Of a stretch of DNA of 47,980 nucleotides, positions 1 to 10,392 are shown piece by piece. The stretch's first letter is position 1. Each line of letters begins with the position of its first letter. The stretch covers positions 1 through 47,980 of the forward strand of contig JASBTS010000049.1 in assembly GCA_030148305.1 (NCBI GenBank), given 5' to 3'. The translations under genes and the position numbers were made by a program. The DNA comes from Allomuricauda sp. GTDB lineage: Bacteria > Bacteroidota > Bacteroidia > Flavobacteriales > Flavobacteriaceae. A model generated the notes under the pieces. The model had not been told where the DNA came from, did not search any database, and saw only the letters and a list, made by a program, of their open reading frames with translations.

Positions 1-2
1 AG

Positions 3-2795
3 GTAGTCATTGTTGGATATGGATCCGTTAAGCGTTCCGACTTGACCAGTGCCATCAGTACAGTCTCCGAGAGCGAGCTCGAGGAGCGCGTGACCACAAA
101 CCCACTTCAATCCCTTCAGGCCAAGGTCCCTGGATTGAACATTTATAACAATAATGGGAACCCTGGAGGGGATTTGAGTTTTAACATCAGGGGGTTTTCT
201 TCGATAAATGGGTCCAATACTCCTTTGATTCTTGTAGATGGCGTTATCACAAACAATATTAACGGCTACCATCCTTCGGACTTTGCTTCCGTATCGGTGC
301 TCAAGGATGCTTCGGCCACAGCCATTTATGGTGCGAGGGGAACTAATGGGGTTATTCTCTTTACTACAAAGAAAGGAAAAGAAGGAGGGTTCAATGTTAC
401 CTATGATGGTAATTTAAGTATTGGTGTTGCCGCAAGGGAAATAGAAATGTTGGATGCCGACGGCTATATGGAACTCTTCAAAAGAATGTGGGAATACGAT
501 CCGGCAAGAGGCTCATATGACGAGGTCATAAGACCAAGGCTTCATGACGATTACCCTCTTTTGTTTGATGAGAACAACGATCCAATCTATAATACCAATT
601 GGCAAGATGAAGCATTGAGGACGGCATATTCAACACACCATCACTTGTCCATAACCAATGGAACCGAAAAATCCCGTACTGGAATTTTCTTGGGACTCAA
701 TGACGAACAAGGGCTGTTCAAATCAGATTACCAGAAGAAGGCCACATACAGGGTAAACGTGGAATACGATTTGAGTGATTGGCTAACGGTAGGCGGAGAG
801 CTTAATGGTTGGTCCGTAACACAACAGATAAGGAGTAATTTAGGTATAGGCGGACTCAACTTGTCCCGTACCTTGATTGAGACCCCTCCTATTTTACCAG
901 TTCAGTTCCCTGATGGCAGTTTTGCCACGTTCCGGGACTGGGGCTATAATACCAGTGGCGAACCTGATATTTATTATTTTGAGGGGAATAATCCCGTGGC
1001 CCTATCCAATAATTCCTTGGGAGAGTCACCGGTCAGGGAATCCAATTTACGTTTTAGCGGTTTTGCACAGTTCAAGCTTTACAAGGGGTTGGAGTTTAAA
1101 TCGGTTTATACCAATGAAACCCTGAATAACCTTAGCTATTCATGGAACACCTATAAGAACATTTCCGGGAATGGCTTAGGAAGTGCTAATGGCAGCACAT
1201 ATAGAACTACCATATGGACTTCGGATAATTATTTCACATACGATAAGTACTTCAACGAGAAACATCATTTCAATGCTATGTTGGGTGCCCAATGGTCCTC
1301 TTCCGATACCCATAACCTGGGGGCCAATTCTTCAGGGTACACGACCGAGTTTTTTAAATATTACAATTTGGGCGTAGGTTCCCAACCACCAACGGTCAGT
1401 TCGGCATACAGTGCATTTTCGTTAAACTCCTTTTTCGGAAGGTTGAACTATGTATACGATGAGAAATACTTGGTTACTTTCAGTTCCCGATATGACGGTT
1501 CTTCTGTCTTCGGTGCGGATAACAAGTATTCCTTTTTCCCTTCCGGAGCCTTGGGATGGGTGGTGTCAAAGGAAAACTTCATTGCCGAAAATGAATCCCT
1601 TTCAAAACTGGTATCCTTCTTTAAGCTAAGGGGAAGCTATGGTATAACAGGTAATTCCCCAGCCCCGTATTCTTCCTTGGGTACCATAGGGAACTATACC
1701 ATAAACCTGAACAATCAGATTGTTAAGGGCTCAGGTATTGGTGGGGCACCGAACCCTGACTTGAAATGGGAACGAACGGCCCAGCTCAACATCGGGGCGG
1801 ATATCCGGATGTTCAATGACCGTTTGTCCCTTACAGCGGATTGGTACAACAAGAAAACCACAGATCTTTTGTTCAACGTGCCGGTTTCCACGGTTTCTGG
1901 TTATTCCACGGTTACCTCCAATATTGGAAGTGTCCAGAATAGGGGTATAGAACTGGCCTTGTCCGGTGATATAGTTAGAAACGCCGACTTTAACTGGAAC
2001 ATTGGAGCGGTATTTTCAAAGAACAGGAACAAGGTTCTTAAACTTGGAGCAACCGATGCAGATGTAATATCCTCCGGCTTTTTGGGTAATGCCACAATAT
2101 TGAGGGTAGGTAAACCAATGGGATCTTTTATAGGCGTTGAACGATTGGGGACTTGGGGTACCGATGAGGTTGAGGAAGCGGCCAGATACGGTAAAAGACC
2201 AGGGGACATCAAAAGGAACGATGTCAATAATGACGGTCAGTTTGATGAAGCCGATATGAAATTCTTGGGAAGTCCCTTTGGTGACTATGATATGACGGTG
2301 TCTACTTCTGTTCGCTATAAGAACTGGGATATGAACATGGATATCCAGATCAGACAGGGAAACAAGATACAAAATGTGGCCGCACTTACCGTTGAGGACC
2401 GTACTTGGTATGCTTCGGGTTATGCAACGGTATTGAAGGATGCTTGGACACCTGATAATCAGGACACCATGGTTCCTGCTTTGCGTATGGGCTCTGATCC
2501 TTGGAACACCGATTTTGGCAGTTTTGCGGACAGTCATTGGTTGGAAGATGGTTCTTTTGTCAGAGGAAGAAGTTTCAACCTAGGATATAGACTGCCTACT
2601 GACACAGTGGACAAATTTGGGATGAAGGCCGTACGATTGTACTTCAATATGGACAATTTCTTCTTGATTGCCCATAACAGGGATTTTGACCCAGAAGCTT
2701 CTTCCTTTGGTGGAGGATATGCTCAGCAAGGACAGACCTTTTATGGCACCCCTCGTCCAAGAACCTATACGTTTGGTATTAACCTTAACTTTTAA
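3..2795 (+). CDS. SusC-like TonB-dependent outer-membrane receptor, 5'-truncated by window edge
   Basis: Frame is open upstream of the listed ATG (VVIVGYGSVKRSDLTSAISTV, the typical SusC plug start); GARGTNGVILFTTKKG; C-terminal beta-barrel; followed directly by SusD. Confidence 0.95.
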   Translation, partial: VVIVGYGSVKRSDLTSAISTVSESELEERVTTNPLQSLQAKVPGLNIYNNNGNPGGDLSFNIRGFSSINGSNTPLILVDGVITNNINGYHPSDFASVSVLKDASATAIYGARGTNGVILFTTKKGKEGGFNVTYDGNLSIGVAAREIEMLDADGYMELFKRMWEYDPARGSYDEVIRPRLHDDYPLLFDENNDPIYNTNWQDEALRTAYSTHHHLSITNGTEKSRTGIFLGLNDEQGLFKSDYQKKATYRVNVEYDLSDWLTVGGELNGWSVTQQIRSNLGIGGLNLSRTLIETPPILPVQFPDGSFATFRDWGYNTSGEPDIYYFEGNNPVALSNNSLGESPVRESNLRFSGFAQFKLYKGLEFKSVYTNETLNNLSYSWNTYKNISGNGLGSANGSTYRTTIWTSDNYFTYDKYFNEKHHFNAMLGAQWSSSDTHNLGANSSGYTTEFFKYYNLGVGSQPPTVSSAYSAFSLNSFFGRLNYVYDEKYLVTFSSRYDGSSVFGADNKYSFFPSGALGWVVSKENFIAENESLSKLVSFFKLRGSYGITGNSPAPYSSLGTIGNYTINLNNQIVKGSGIGGAPNPDLKWERTAQLNIGADIRMFNDRLSLTADWYNKKTTDLLFNVPVSTVSGYSTVTSNIGSVQNRGIELALSGDIVRNADFNWNIGAVFSKNRNKVLKLGATDADVISSGFLGNATILRVGKPMGSFIGVERLGTWGTDEVEEAARYGKRPGDIKRNDVNNDGQFDEADMKFLGSPFGDYDMTVSTSVRYKNWDMNMDIQIRQGNKIQNVAALTVEDRTWYASGYATVLKDAWTPDNQDTMVPALRMGSDPWNTDFGSFADSHWLEDGSFVRGRSFNLGYRLPTDTVDKFGMKAVRLYFNMDNFFLIAHNRDFDPEASSFGGGYAQQGQTFYGTPRPRTYTFGINLNF

Positions 2796-2805
2796 AAGAT
2801 TGAAA

Positions 2806-4299
2806 ATGAAAAAGTATGTAATAATTATATGTGTGGTTTTGGGCTTGGCTTCCTGTGAAGATTTTTTGGAAGAGGATGCAAGGAGCATGCAGACCAATGA
2901 GAATTTCTATCAGACGGAGGAGGATATTGAATCTTCCGTGAATTCAGTGTATTCATTTCTTTATGCGCCATATGCCCGTTATGGTTTTGATGATTTTCCA
3001 AGTGCAATGTTGGAAATGGTCACAGGCCAATGGAACAATGTGTCCCAATATCCCGAAACAGGGTTTTACTACAATTTGACCAATACTTCGGGTAGTTCCT
3101 ATGTGAAAATATTTTGGGAAAGTTGTTACAAGGGTATTGAATCCGCCAATTTGGTGATAGACAATATAGAGGGTGTCGATTTTCTGGATAATGGCGAGAA
3201 AAACAGCCTACTTGCAGAAGCACGCTTTCTAAGGGGGTACTATTATTACCTGTTGGTCAATATTTTTGGGGATGTCCCCCTAAAGTTGACCTCTACGGTT
3301 TCGCCGATCAACGATGGGTTGTTGCCCAAGACCCCAATTGCAGACATCTATGATGAGGCCATTGTACCTGATTTGATCTTTGCTGAAGAAAACCTAAAAT
3401 TTGCTACTCCTGTGGCAAATGGCCGGGCTTCCGTTGGAGCTGCAAAAACCCTTTTGGCCAAGGTATATCTCAGCATGGCAGGGCATCCATTGAATAGGGA
3501 CAATACCATGGAGCTGGCAAGGGCAAAATCTTTGGAGGTTATGGACAGTGGTGACTTTTCCTTGTTCCAAAGTGATGGTAGCCTGACTTGGTTTGACAAG
3601 TTGAACAATGCGGATTATGACAATCTTGAAGAACATATCTGGGATTTGAACTATAACCAACCGGATTATCCAAATGGATTCAATATCTATTTCCTTCCCC
3701 AGGGAGTTGTATTCACGGAAACCGCATTTTTTCAATTTGGAGGATATTATCCTGACGAATCCTTCCTGGACAGTTATGCCAGTGAAGATTTGAGGGGAAG
3801 AAACAACATGGGTTTTTTCTATAATTCCTTTACTACAGGAGGGGAGACCTATGACTTTCCTTGGGCCGTTTACAAGTTTTTTGACAAGGGAATCTTGCAA
3901 ACAGCCCCAAATAATGGTAAAAATTTCCCATTGCTAAGGTATGCCGATGTGCTACTCACCTACGCCGAGGCACAGAACGAGGTGGATGGAAATCCTAATG
4001 CAACGTCCTATCAGGCAGTGAACGATATCAGGGAAAGGGCCGGTTTGGCCCCGGTATCCGGTCTAACACAGTCAGAGTTCAGAAAAGAGGTATGGAAACA
4101 AAGGTATTGGGAACTTTGTGCGGAGAACAAAACCTATTTTGATATTGTAAGGACACAAATGGTCTTTGATACACAACTAGGGGATTTTGTCCCCCTAGCT
4201 GGATTTGAATTGCCCAGTGGGGCGGTGGTGCCTGGGGATTATTTGCCTTTTCCAATACCATTGTCCGAGGTCCAGATCAATCCTTTACTGGCGGATTAG
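2806..4299 (+). CDS. SusD/RagB-family nutrient-binding lipoprotein
   Basis: ATG at 2806 gives MKKYVIIICVVLGLASCEDFLEE (lipobox GLASC); SusD signatures FLRGYYYYLLVNIFGDVPL and LLRYADVLLTYAEAQNEV. The upstream part of the 543-aa ORF overlaps susC and is rejected. Confidence 0.95.
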   Translation: MKKYVIIICVVLGLASCEDFLEEDARSMQTNENFYQTEEDIESSVNSVYSFLYAPYARYGFDDFPSAMLEMVTGQWNNVSQYPETGFYYNLTNTSGSSYVKIFWESCYKGIESANLVIDNIEGVDFLDNGEKNSLLAEARFLRGYYYYLLVNIFGDVPLKLTSTVSPINDGLLPKTPIADIYDEAIVPDLIFAEENLKFATPVANGRASVGAAKTLLAKVYLSMAGHPLNRDNTMELARAKSLEVMDSGDFSLFQSDGSLTWFDKLNNADYDNLEEHIWDLNYNQPDYPNGFNIYFLPQGVVFTETAFFQFGGYYPDESFLDSYASEDLRGRNNMGFFYNSFTTGGETYDFPWAVYKFFDKGILQTAPNNGKNFPLLRYADVLLTYAEAQNEVDGNPNATSYQAVNDIRERAGLAPVSGLTQSEFRKEVWKQRYWELCAENKTYFDIVRTQMVFDTQLGDFVPLAGFELPSGAVVPGDYLPFPIPLSEVQINPLLAD

Positions 4300-4314
4300 G
4301 GCATATGTATAGAA

Positions 4315-4345
4315 AATTCAGCCTTGAAAATTTCAAGGCTGAATT
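4315..4345 (+). terminator. Perfect 15-bp inverted repeat between susD and the first GH38 gene (terminator or processing hairpin)
   Basis: AATTCAGCCTTGAAA-A-TTTCAAGGCTGAATT, 16 nt after the SusD stop; no strong T tract. Confidence 0.6.
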
Positions 4346-4394
4346 CTTCCAAAGGGAAAATCAAGTAACTTAATTGAAAGAAAAACAGAACCCT

Positions 4395-7292
4395 ATGATT
4401 GCACAATCAATTATGGCATCAAGAATCAAAAGGAACTTACATATTCTGTTTGTAATGTGGTGTTGCCATGGCTTTGGCCAGACCGATACAAACTTGAACA
4501 TGGTTGCCATAGAATATGTAAAACCTTATGAGTACCATCAACAAGGAAAAAATCTCGTAACCAAGGCCTTCCTTGACCTGGAACGCCCACGGGATTTCAA
4601 AGGAATTGTTCTGGAAAATGGCTATACCTCTAATTTGGAATTTGAAAACGGTAAAGCATGGGTGTGGTTACCGGTTTTTGGGAAACCACAAACAATGAAG
4701 ATTGTGGCCTCAAAGAAACACGCGGTCAAAGAACAATTGTTTAAACCTTTGGTAACTTCGGATTGGGGGTACTTTAAGGAGGGAACGTTCCATATTATTT
4801 CATCTTCACATCAGGACATTGCATGGATGGATACACCAGATTACTGTCGCCATGAAAGGGTTAACGATATTATAGCTCCTGCCCTTGACATCATGAAGAA
4901 AGATGGGGAATACCGTTTTGGAATGGAACAGGCGCTAAACTTAAAGGAGTTCATTGAAGAATTTCCTGAAAGAAAGGAAGAGGTCATCCAAAGACAGAAA
5001 GAAGGAAGGTTTGCGTGGGGTGCCACATACAACCAACCCTATGAGGGAATGCAAACAGGGGAACAGCTTGTTCGTGAAATGTATTTCGGAAAACGTTGGA
5101 TCAAGGACAACTTTGATGGGATTGTTGAAGAAACTGCCTTTAATACCGATGTGCCTGGACGAACGCTTCAATTTCCCCAGATATTGGCAAAGGCCGATGT
5201 AGAGAATTTATTTGTGTCCAGAATGAGGGAGGGTTTTTATGAATGGTACTCCCCGGATGGTTCTTCCGTTCTTACCTATACCCCTGGAAACTATGGCTGG
5301 GCAGTAATGTTCTATAAGCTGTTTGAAGAGGATGCCATTGAGGCAATGCATAAGATACAAAACCGAGTGGAGATGTGGAGTGATTATTACAAAGAGCATA
5401 ACCTGCCTCCCCATTTTGCCATTGTCATCAGCAATGATGCCTCGGGGCCGGCCAACTATGGTAATCTGATAAAGGAATGGAACAACATTGTCTCTACAAC
5501 CGGAATGGCAATGCCCAAAATAAGACACTCAACCGTGTCAGGATTTCTTTCCGAAATCAAACGGCCGGGAGCCAAATTTGAACAGTTGGAAGGTAGCAGG
5601 CCAGATTTATGGGCGTATATCCACGGTCCCGGACATTATGAAGCGGTAACCGCATCAAGAAAGGCGGGCAGGCTGTTACCCTCAGCTGAGATATTCGGTA
5701 CAGTTGATGCCCTGCTCAAAGATTCCTTTGAAGACTATCCACAAGAGGAACTGTCCAAGGCATTTGAAGAGTCCATTTATCCCGATCATGGATGGGGCGG
5801 AAAAAATGGGGATATCACAGATAGCATCTTTAGATCAAAACTTGAGTTTGCGGCCAATGAAGCGGATAGAATTTTGGATTCATCCTTGAAATCCATTTCA
5901 AACAAGGTCGTGACCAAAGCAAAGAATGCCATTTTGGTATTCAATGATCTATCTTGGGATAGGGACGGCTTGGTGACGGTAGAGTTGGAAGACAACGGGC
6001 CGTTTTATGTGATTGATGAAAAAGGGATGGTCGTGCCCTCTCAAATGTCAGATGCCAATGGTAAATTACTTTATTTTCACGCTTCAAAAATACCTGCAAT
6101 CGGATATAAGACCTATTACCTCAAAAAGGGAAGAAAGGCCGTTGCAACCAATAAAACCGTACTTCCCAATTCCCTGACCAACCAGTTCTATTCAATTCAA
6201 CTTGGAGATGGTGGTATAGCATACCTGTATGACAAGGTCCTTGATAAAGAAGTACTGAATACGACTAGATTTTCGGGTGGGGATGTTCTTACCCTAGGAT
6301 ATAATGGTAATGGGGCCGGTGAGTTTACGCAGATAACGGAACCCAACATGCAGGATTATGACAAGATGAGCGACCATGTCGCAAATTGGGTCCTAACTTC
6401 GAATGGCGATGTATTTACTGAGTTTAAGAATGAAACAAAGTTTAAACATACGGGAATTGTCCAACGGATCAGGGTGTACCACCATGAAAAGAAAATAGAT
6501 TTTTTTATCGATTTGTTGGATTGGGACGGAACCCATAATCGTGAATTCCGTTTTGCACTTCCCCTACAGATGGTAGGATCGAGAATCAAATACGAAGTTC
6601 CCATGGCCATAGCGGAAGTTGGCAAAAGCGAAATGAAGGAAGCTCCCGGTGGATGGGCCTGGGGTGGCAGCTATGACCAAAAACCTGTGACAATCAGACC
6701 AAGGGAGGTGATGAACTATATATCATCTCAGAATGATGATCTGGCAGTAACGCTGGGAACAGACGTAGCCTTGGCGGATTGGGTGGACCCGACACGGGAA
6801 GCTGTTGATTATACTGTACTTCAAGGGATATTGTTGGCATCCCATAAGAGCTGTCATGCAGAGGGTAATTGGTACCATCAAACAGGAGACCATCATTTTA
6901 AGTTTTCCGTGGCGTCCCATGTGCCGGACGATAGGCTTTCGTACGAATTCGGAGTAGGGTCCAACCATCCGTTCCGCGCTGTGTTGAAGAAGCATACCGA
7001 TGGCACGGGAACCTTGCCACAGCAGATGGGCTTTTTTAAGGTATCGGAATCCATGGTGCGGATAAGTACAATTAAAAAAAGTGAGAGCGGGGAGGATGTC
7101 ATTGTCAGATTGGTGGAAATGGAAGGTAAGGACAGACATGCAACTATTTCCCTTCCTACTCAATTTCAAGAATTGATCCGCACAAACTTGATAGAGGAAG
7201 ACAAGGAGTCCCTGGGAAAAATTTCCAAAAACTTGAATGTGGATATCGGACACAATTCCATCGACACATATAAACTAATCTTAAAAAAGTAA
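4395..7292 (+). CDS. GH38-family alpha-mannosidase-like glycoside hydrolase, secreted
   Basis: N-terminal SSSHQDIAWMD (GH38 HxD metal site), NTDVPGRTLQFPQIL (nucleophile Asp region), IYPDHGWGGKNGD (later His ligand candidate), signal-like N-terminus. Listed ORF start at 4374 is a TTG. Confidence 0.85.
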   Translation: MIAQSIMASRIKRNLHILFVMWCCHGFGQTDTNLNMVAIEYVKPYEYHQQGKNLVTKAFLDLERPRDFKGIVLENGYTSNLEFENGKAWVWLPVFGKPQTMKIVASKKHAVKEQLFKPLVTSDWGYFKEGTFHIISSSHQDIAWMDTPDYCRHERVNDIIAPALDIMKKDGEYRFGMEQALNLKEFIEEFPERKEEVIQRQKEGRFAWGATYNQPYEGMQTGEQLVREMYFGKRWIKDNFDGIVEETAFNTDVPGRTLQFPQILAKADVENLFVSRMREGFYEWYSPDGSSVLTYTPGNYGWAVMFYKLFEEDAIEAMHKIQNRVEMWSDYYKEHNLPPHFAIVISNDASGPANYGNLIKEWNNIVSTTGMAMPKIRHSTVSGFLSEIKRPGAKFEQLEGSRPDLWAYIHGPGHYEAVTASRKAGRLLPSAEIFGTVDALLKDSFEDYPQEELSKAFEESIYPDHGWGGKNGDITDSIFRSKLEFAANEADRILDSSLKSISNKVVTKAKNAILVFNDLSWDRDGLVTVELEDNGPFYVIDEKGMVVPSQMSDANGKLLYFHASKIPAIGYKTYYLKKGRKAVATNKTVLPNSLTNQFYSIQLGDGGIAYLYDKVLDKEVLNTTRFSGGDVLTLGYNGNGAGEFTQITEPNMQDYDKMSDHVANWVLTSNGDVFTEFKNETKFKHTGIVQRIRVYHHEKKIDFFIDLLDWDGTHNREFRFALPLQMVGSRIKYEVPMAIAEVGKSEMKEAPGGWAWGGSYDQKPVTIRPREVMNYISSQNDDLAVTLGTDVALADWVDPTREAVDYTVLQGILLASHKSCHAEGNWYHQTGDHHFKFSVASHVPDDRLSYEFGVGSNHPFRAVLKKHTDGTGTLPQQMGFFKVSESMVRISTIKKSESGEDVIVRLVEMEGKDRHATISLPTQFQELIRTNLIEEDKESLGKISKNLNVDIGHNSIDTYKLILKK

Positions 7293-7300
7293 GCCTATTA

Positions 7301-7756
7301 ATGATAAACAAGAAGGCAGAAGGGAAACTTCCCAATTTAGGTACCATAGATACCTATTGTATTCAAGACAAGGGCAGTCATCCTTTCTTGGTCCGGGACA
7401 GTTGGCAAATGGTCAAGTTGAATTATTTTGAAAAGTATGGTTTTTTAAATATAGGGACATTATATAGACACGAAGACACCGACAAGGGTATGGCGCTAAT
7501 GTCAGGGACCGTATATGTAATCGCCATGGAAACTGTGGATGACCTTACCCATTTTGAAATGGAACTACTGAAGAAAGGGGTGTCCTACAATATTCCAAAA
7601 AAAACGTGGTACACTTTTATAATGGAGGAGGGATCGGAACTCATCTTACTCGAAAAGCCAGATACCCAGTTGAACGACACGGTTACAGTTCAATTAAATG
7701 AAGCACAGTTAAATCTCTTGAGGGAATTGTTCAATTCCAAAAAAGTAAAATTATGA
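7301..7756 (+). CDS. Cupin-like small protein (paralog of 9944..10366), metal site apparently degenerate
   Basis: Aligns with the second cupin (HPFLVRDSWQMVKLNYFEKY / HPFLIREGWQLAQLNYIESQ); ATGA overlap with the next gene. Confidence 0.7.
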   Translation: MINKKAEGKLPNLGTIDTYCIQDKGSHPFLVRDSWQMVKLNYFEKYGFLNIGTLYRHEDTDKGMALMSGTVYVIAMETVDDLTHFEMELLKKGVSYNIPKKTWYTFIMEEGSELILLEKPDTQLNDTVTVQLNEAQLNLLRELFNSKKVKL

Positions 7757-8460
7757 TCGATCCTAAAAAAACACTCTGGAAAACTGATGATGAATTGTTC
7801 TCCATTGCCAAGAAGGAGCTTTTTGTTGCTCTTGTCGGTGACATTTTGGATAAAATTGGGTTTAGAAACCAATTTTTGCCCCCAACAATAAAGCCCTTGC
7901 ACAATGATTTTGTGGTCATAGGGCGTGCCATGCCGGTGCTGGAGGCCGATGTCTTTGAAGAAGTGGTGGAAAACACCAAAAACCCTATGATGATGAAGCC
8001 CTTCGGGCTAATGTTCGAGGCTTTGGACAGTTTACGGCCAAACGAGGTATATATATGTTCAGGCGCTTCACCGAGGTACGCCCTTTGGGGTGGATTGATG
8101 AGCACAAGGGCCATGAAACTTGCTGCATCCGGGGCGGTATTGCATGGATGGTCTAGGGATACCAACGAGATATTGAAGTTGGGTTTCCCTACATTCAGTT
8201 ATGGAGGCTATGCCCAGGATCAAGGTCCTAGGGGAAAGGTAATCGATTATCGTGTGCCCATTGAGATCGACGGGGTAAGGGTAAACCCAGGAGATGTGAT
8301 CTATGGGGATCGGGATGGTGTCCTTGTGGTCCCTTCGGAAGTGGTGGTCGAGGCGTTCAGCGGAGCCATTGAAAAGGCCCGTGGTGAACAATTAGTCAAA
8401 AAAGCATTGGAAGAAGGAATGAGCACTGTGGCTGCATTTGACAAATTTGGCATCATGTAA
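7753..8460 (+). CDS. RraA/HMG-aldolase (CHA aldolase)-family protein
   Basis: LHGWSRDTNEI (RD motif) and VNPGDVIYGDRDGVLVVP, typical of the RraA-like aldolase family. Confidence 0.85.
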   Translation: MIDPKKTLWKTDDELFSIAKKELFVALVGDILDKIGFRNQFLPPTIKPLHNDFVVIGRAMPVLEADVFEEVVENTKNPMMMKPFGLMFEALDSLRPNEVYICSGASPRYALWGGLMSTRAMKLAASGAVLHGWSRDTNEILKLGFPTFSYGGYAQDQGPRGKVIDYRVPIEIDGVRVNPGDVIYGDRDGVLVVPSEVVVEAFSGAIEKARGEQLVKKALEEGMSTVAAFDKFGIM

Positions 8461-8481
8461 TGCCGGTATAAGAAACACGAA

Positions 8482-9927
8482 ATGAAGAGTAAGATATCAT
8501 TTTATTTATTGAGGATAAGTTTTGTTTCAACCATTGGGGGCTTTTTGTTCGGCTATGATACCGCTATAATCTCTGGCTGCAATGGCTTCTTGGAACAACA
8601 ATTTGACCTTACACCGGCTATGTTGGGTTGGGTTGTTTCCTCCGCACTTTTGGGAACCATCATTGGTTGTATAGCTTCTGGCGCCATAACGGACGGATTG
8701 GGCCGAAAAAAAACACTCATCATTGCCGCAGGCTGTCTTACGCTTTCTGCGGTCGGATCCATGCTCCCACCACAGTTTTTGGGAGATCTGGAAAATCCAC
8801 TCTGGATTTTGGCCAATAAAGATCTTTCCCTAAAAGTACTCATTTCGGTACGCCTGCTTGGAGGAGTTGGCGTTGGTATTACCTCGGTGGTGGCACCAAT
8901 ATATATCTCGGAACTCTCCATGCCTAACAGCCGTGGGAGAATGGTATCTCTTTATCAATTGTCCATAACCCTGGGTATCTTGTTCGCCTTCCTTATTGAC
9001 TGGTTGGTGCTGGGTTTTGCAGGTGATGCAGCGGGAGTCATTGCACAGGAACCTTCCAGTTTTATCGACTGGCTTTTTGTAAGTGAGCTTTGGAGAGGAA
9101 TGTTGGGTACTGAAATTCCCATTGCCCTTTTGTTTTTTCTACTGCTGTTCTTTGTGCCGGAATCCCCAAGATGGCTGGTATCCAAAGACAGGTTTGAAGA
9201 AGCCAACGAAATCATGCAGAAGGTCAACGGGCCCGAGTATGCCGAGACCAGTTTGAATGAAATTCGAAGTGCCGTTAAGGAAGAATCAAAAGGGATAAAG
9301 GAACTATTGAATCCCGTGCTGAGAACTCCGCTTTTGATAGGTATTTTACTACCCATGTTCTCCCACTTGAGCGGAATAGCTGCCATCATGTATTTTGCTC
9401 CCAACATTATCAACGAATCGGTCAATAGTGTGGAAAACTCCTTTTTGGGAGCTGTAATGGTAGGAATTGTCAATAGCGCCTTCACTTTTGTGGCCATTTT
9501 TAAGATTGATAGCCTGGGAAGAAGGAAATTGTTGTTGGCAGGGGTTGTGGGCACGTTCATTTCATTGTCTTCCATAGGTATTCTGTTTGCCGTTGGGTCA
9601 TCATACGTCATTGTTCCTTTATTGGTTTATGTGGCCTGTTTTGCCTTTTCTTTTGGTCCCGTTGTATGGGTGGTGATCAGTGAGATATTCCCAACATCTA
9701 TTAGAGGGCTTGCGGTATCGGTGGGAAGCTTTTCCTTAATGACCACCGGATTCTTGATAACGCTGACCAATCCTATGCTAATAAAGGAAATTATGCCTTC
9801 GGGGACATTTTTTCTATATGCCGCACTGACCCTTCCCGCCATATGGTTCATTTGGCGGTTTGTGCCCGAGACCAAAGGAAAGACCTTGGAGGAAATACAA
9901 CACAGTTGGACAAAAAAGCAGAGATAA
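8482..9927 (+). CDS. MFS sugar porter (XylE/GLUT-like)
   Basis: GGFLFGYDTAIISG, DGLGRKKTL, PESPRWLVSKDR, VPETKGKTLEEIQ sugar-transporter signatures. Confidence 0.95.
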   Translation: MKSKISFYLLRISFVSTIGGFLFGYDTAIISGCNGFLEQQFDLTPAMLGWVVSSALLGTIIGCIASGAITDGLGRKKTLIIAAGCLTLSAVGSMLPPQFLGDLENPLWILANKDLSLKVLISVRLLGGVGVGITSVVAPIYISELSMPNSRGRMVSLYQLSITLGILFAFLIDWLVLGFAGDAAGVIAQEPSSFIDWLFVSELWRGMLGTEIPIALLFFLLLFFVPESPRWLVSKDRFEEANEIMQKVNGPEYAETSLNEIRSAVKEESKGIKELLNPVLRTPLLIGILLPMFSHLSGIAAIMYFAPNIINESVNSVENSFLGAVMVGIVNSAFTFVAIFKIDSLGRRKLLLAGVVGTFISLSSIGILFAVGSSYVIVPLLVYVACFAFSFGPVVWVVISEIFPTSIRGLAVSVGSFSLMTTGFLITLTNPMLIKEIMPSGTFFLYAALTLPAIWFIWRFVPETKGKTLEEIQHSWTKKQR

Positions 9928-9943
9928 TGAACATTTTAAAAAT

Positions 9944-10366
9944 ATGGAAATGATAGAAACTTATGTGGTGTCGGGGATTGGCTACCATCCTTTTTTGATA
10001 AGGGAAGGATGGCAATTGGCCCAACTAAATTATATTGAATCACAGCACATTGACCAAATTTTCCATTTGGATGTGCATAGGCACACGGATGAAGTGTTTG
10101 TCCTTATCAAAGGACAAGCAGTATTGATCGGAGCGACTATCCACAATGGCGAACCCATTTTTGAGGCGGAGCTCATGAGGTCCGATGTAATATATAATAT
10201 TCCTCAAGGAAGATGGCACAATATAGCCATGGGGGAAGGGAGTGAAGTATTGATTGCTGAAAAATCCAATACACATGTGTCGGATTTTGAACAATTTCAA
10301 TTGAACAAAACCCAAGTAAGAGAGTTGAGGAACCTTGTCAAGAAATTTTTCGACTCCGAGATATAG
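9944..10366 (+). CDS. Cupin-domain protein
   Basis: HLDVHRHTDEVFVLIKGQAVLI...IPQGRWHNIAMGEGSEVLIAEKSNT cupin motifs; ATG at 9944 is in frame with the listed ORF. Confidence 0.8.
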   Translation: MEMIETYVVSGIGYHPFLIREGWQLAQLNYIESQHIDQIFHLDVHRHTDEVFVLIKGQAVLIGATIHNGEPIFEAELMRSDVIYNIPQGRWHNIAMGEGSEVLIAEKSNTHVSDFEQFQLNKTQVRELRNLVKKFFDSEI

Positions 10367-10392
10367 TGGGTCGAAACAATCCAACACGAAAG

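Noticed and set aside
2016-2537. 173-aa minus-strand ORF in susC
   Set aside because: Antisense to the conserved SusC beta-barrel coding region.
6723-7253. 176-aa minus-strand ORF inside GH38-1
   Set aside because: Antisense shadow of a well-supported gene; no recognisable domain.
8955-9611. 218-aa minus-strand ORF inside the MFS gene
   Set aside because: Antisense to a clear sugar porter; composition is that of a shadow ORF.
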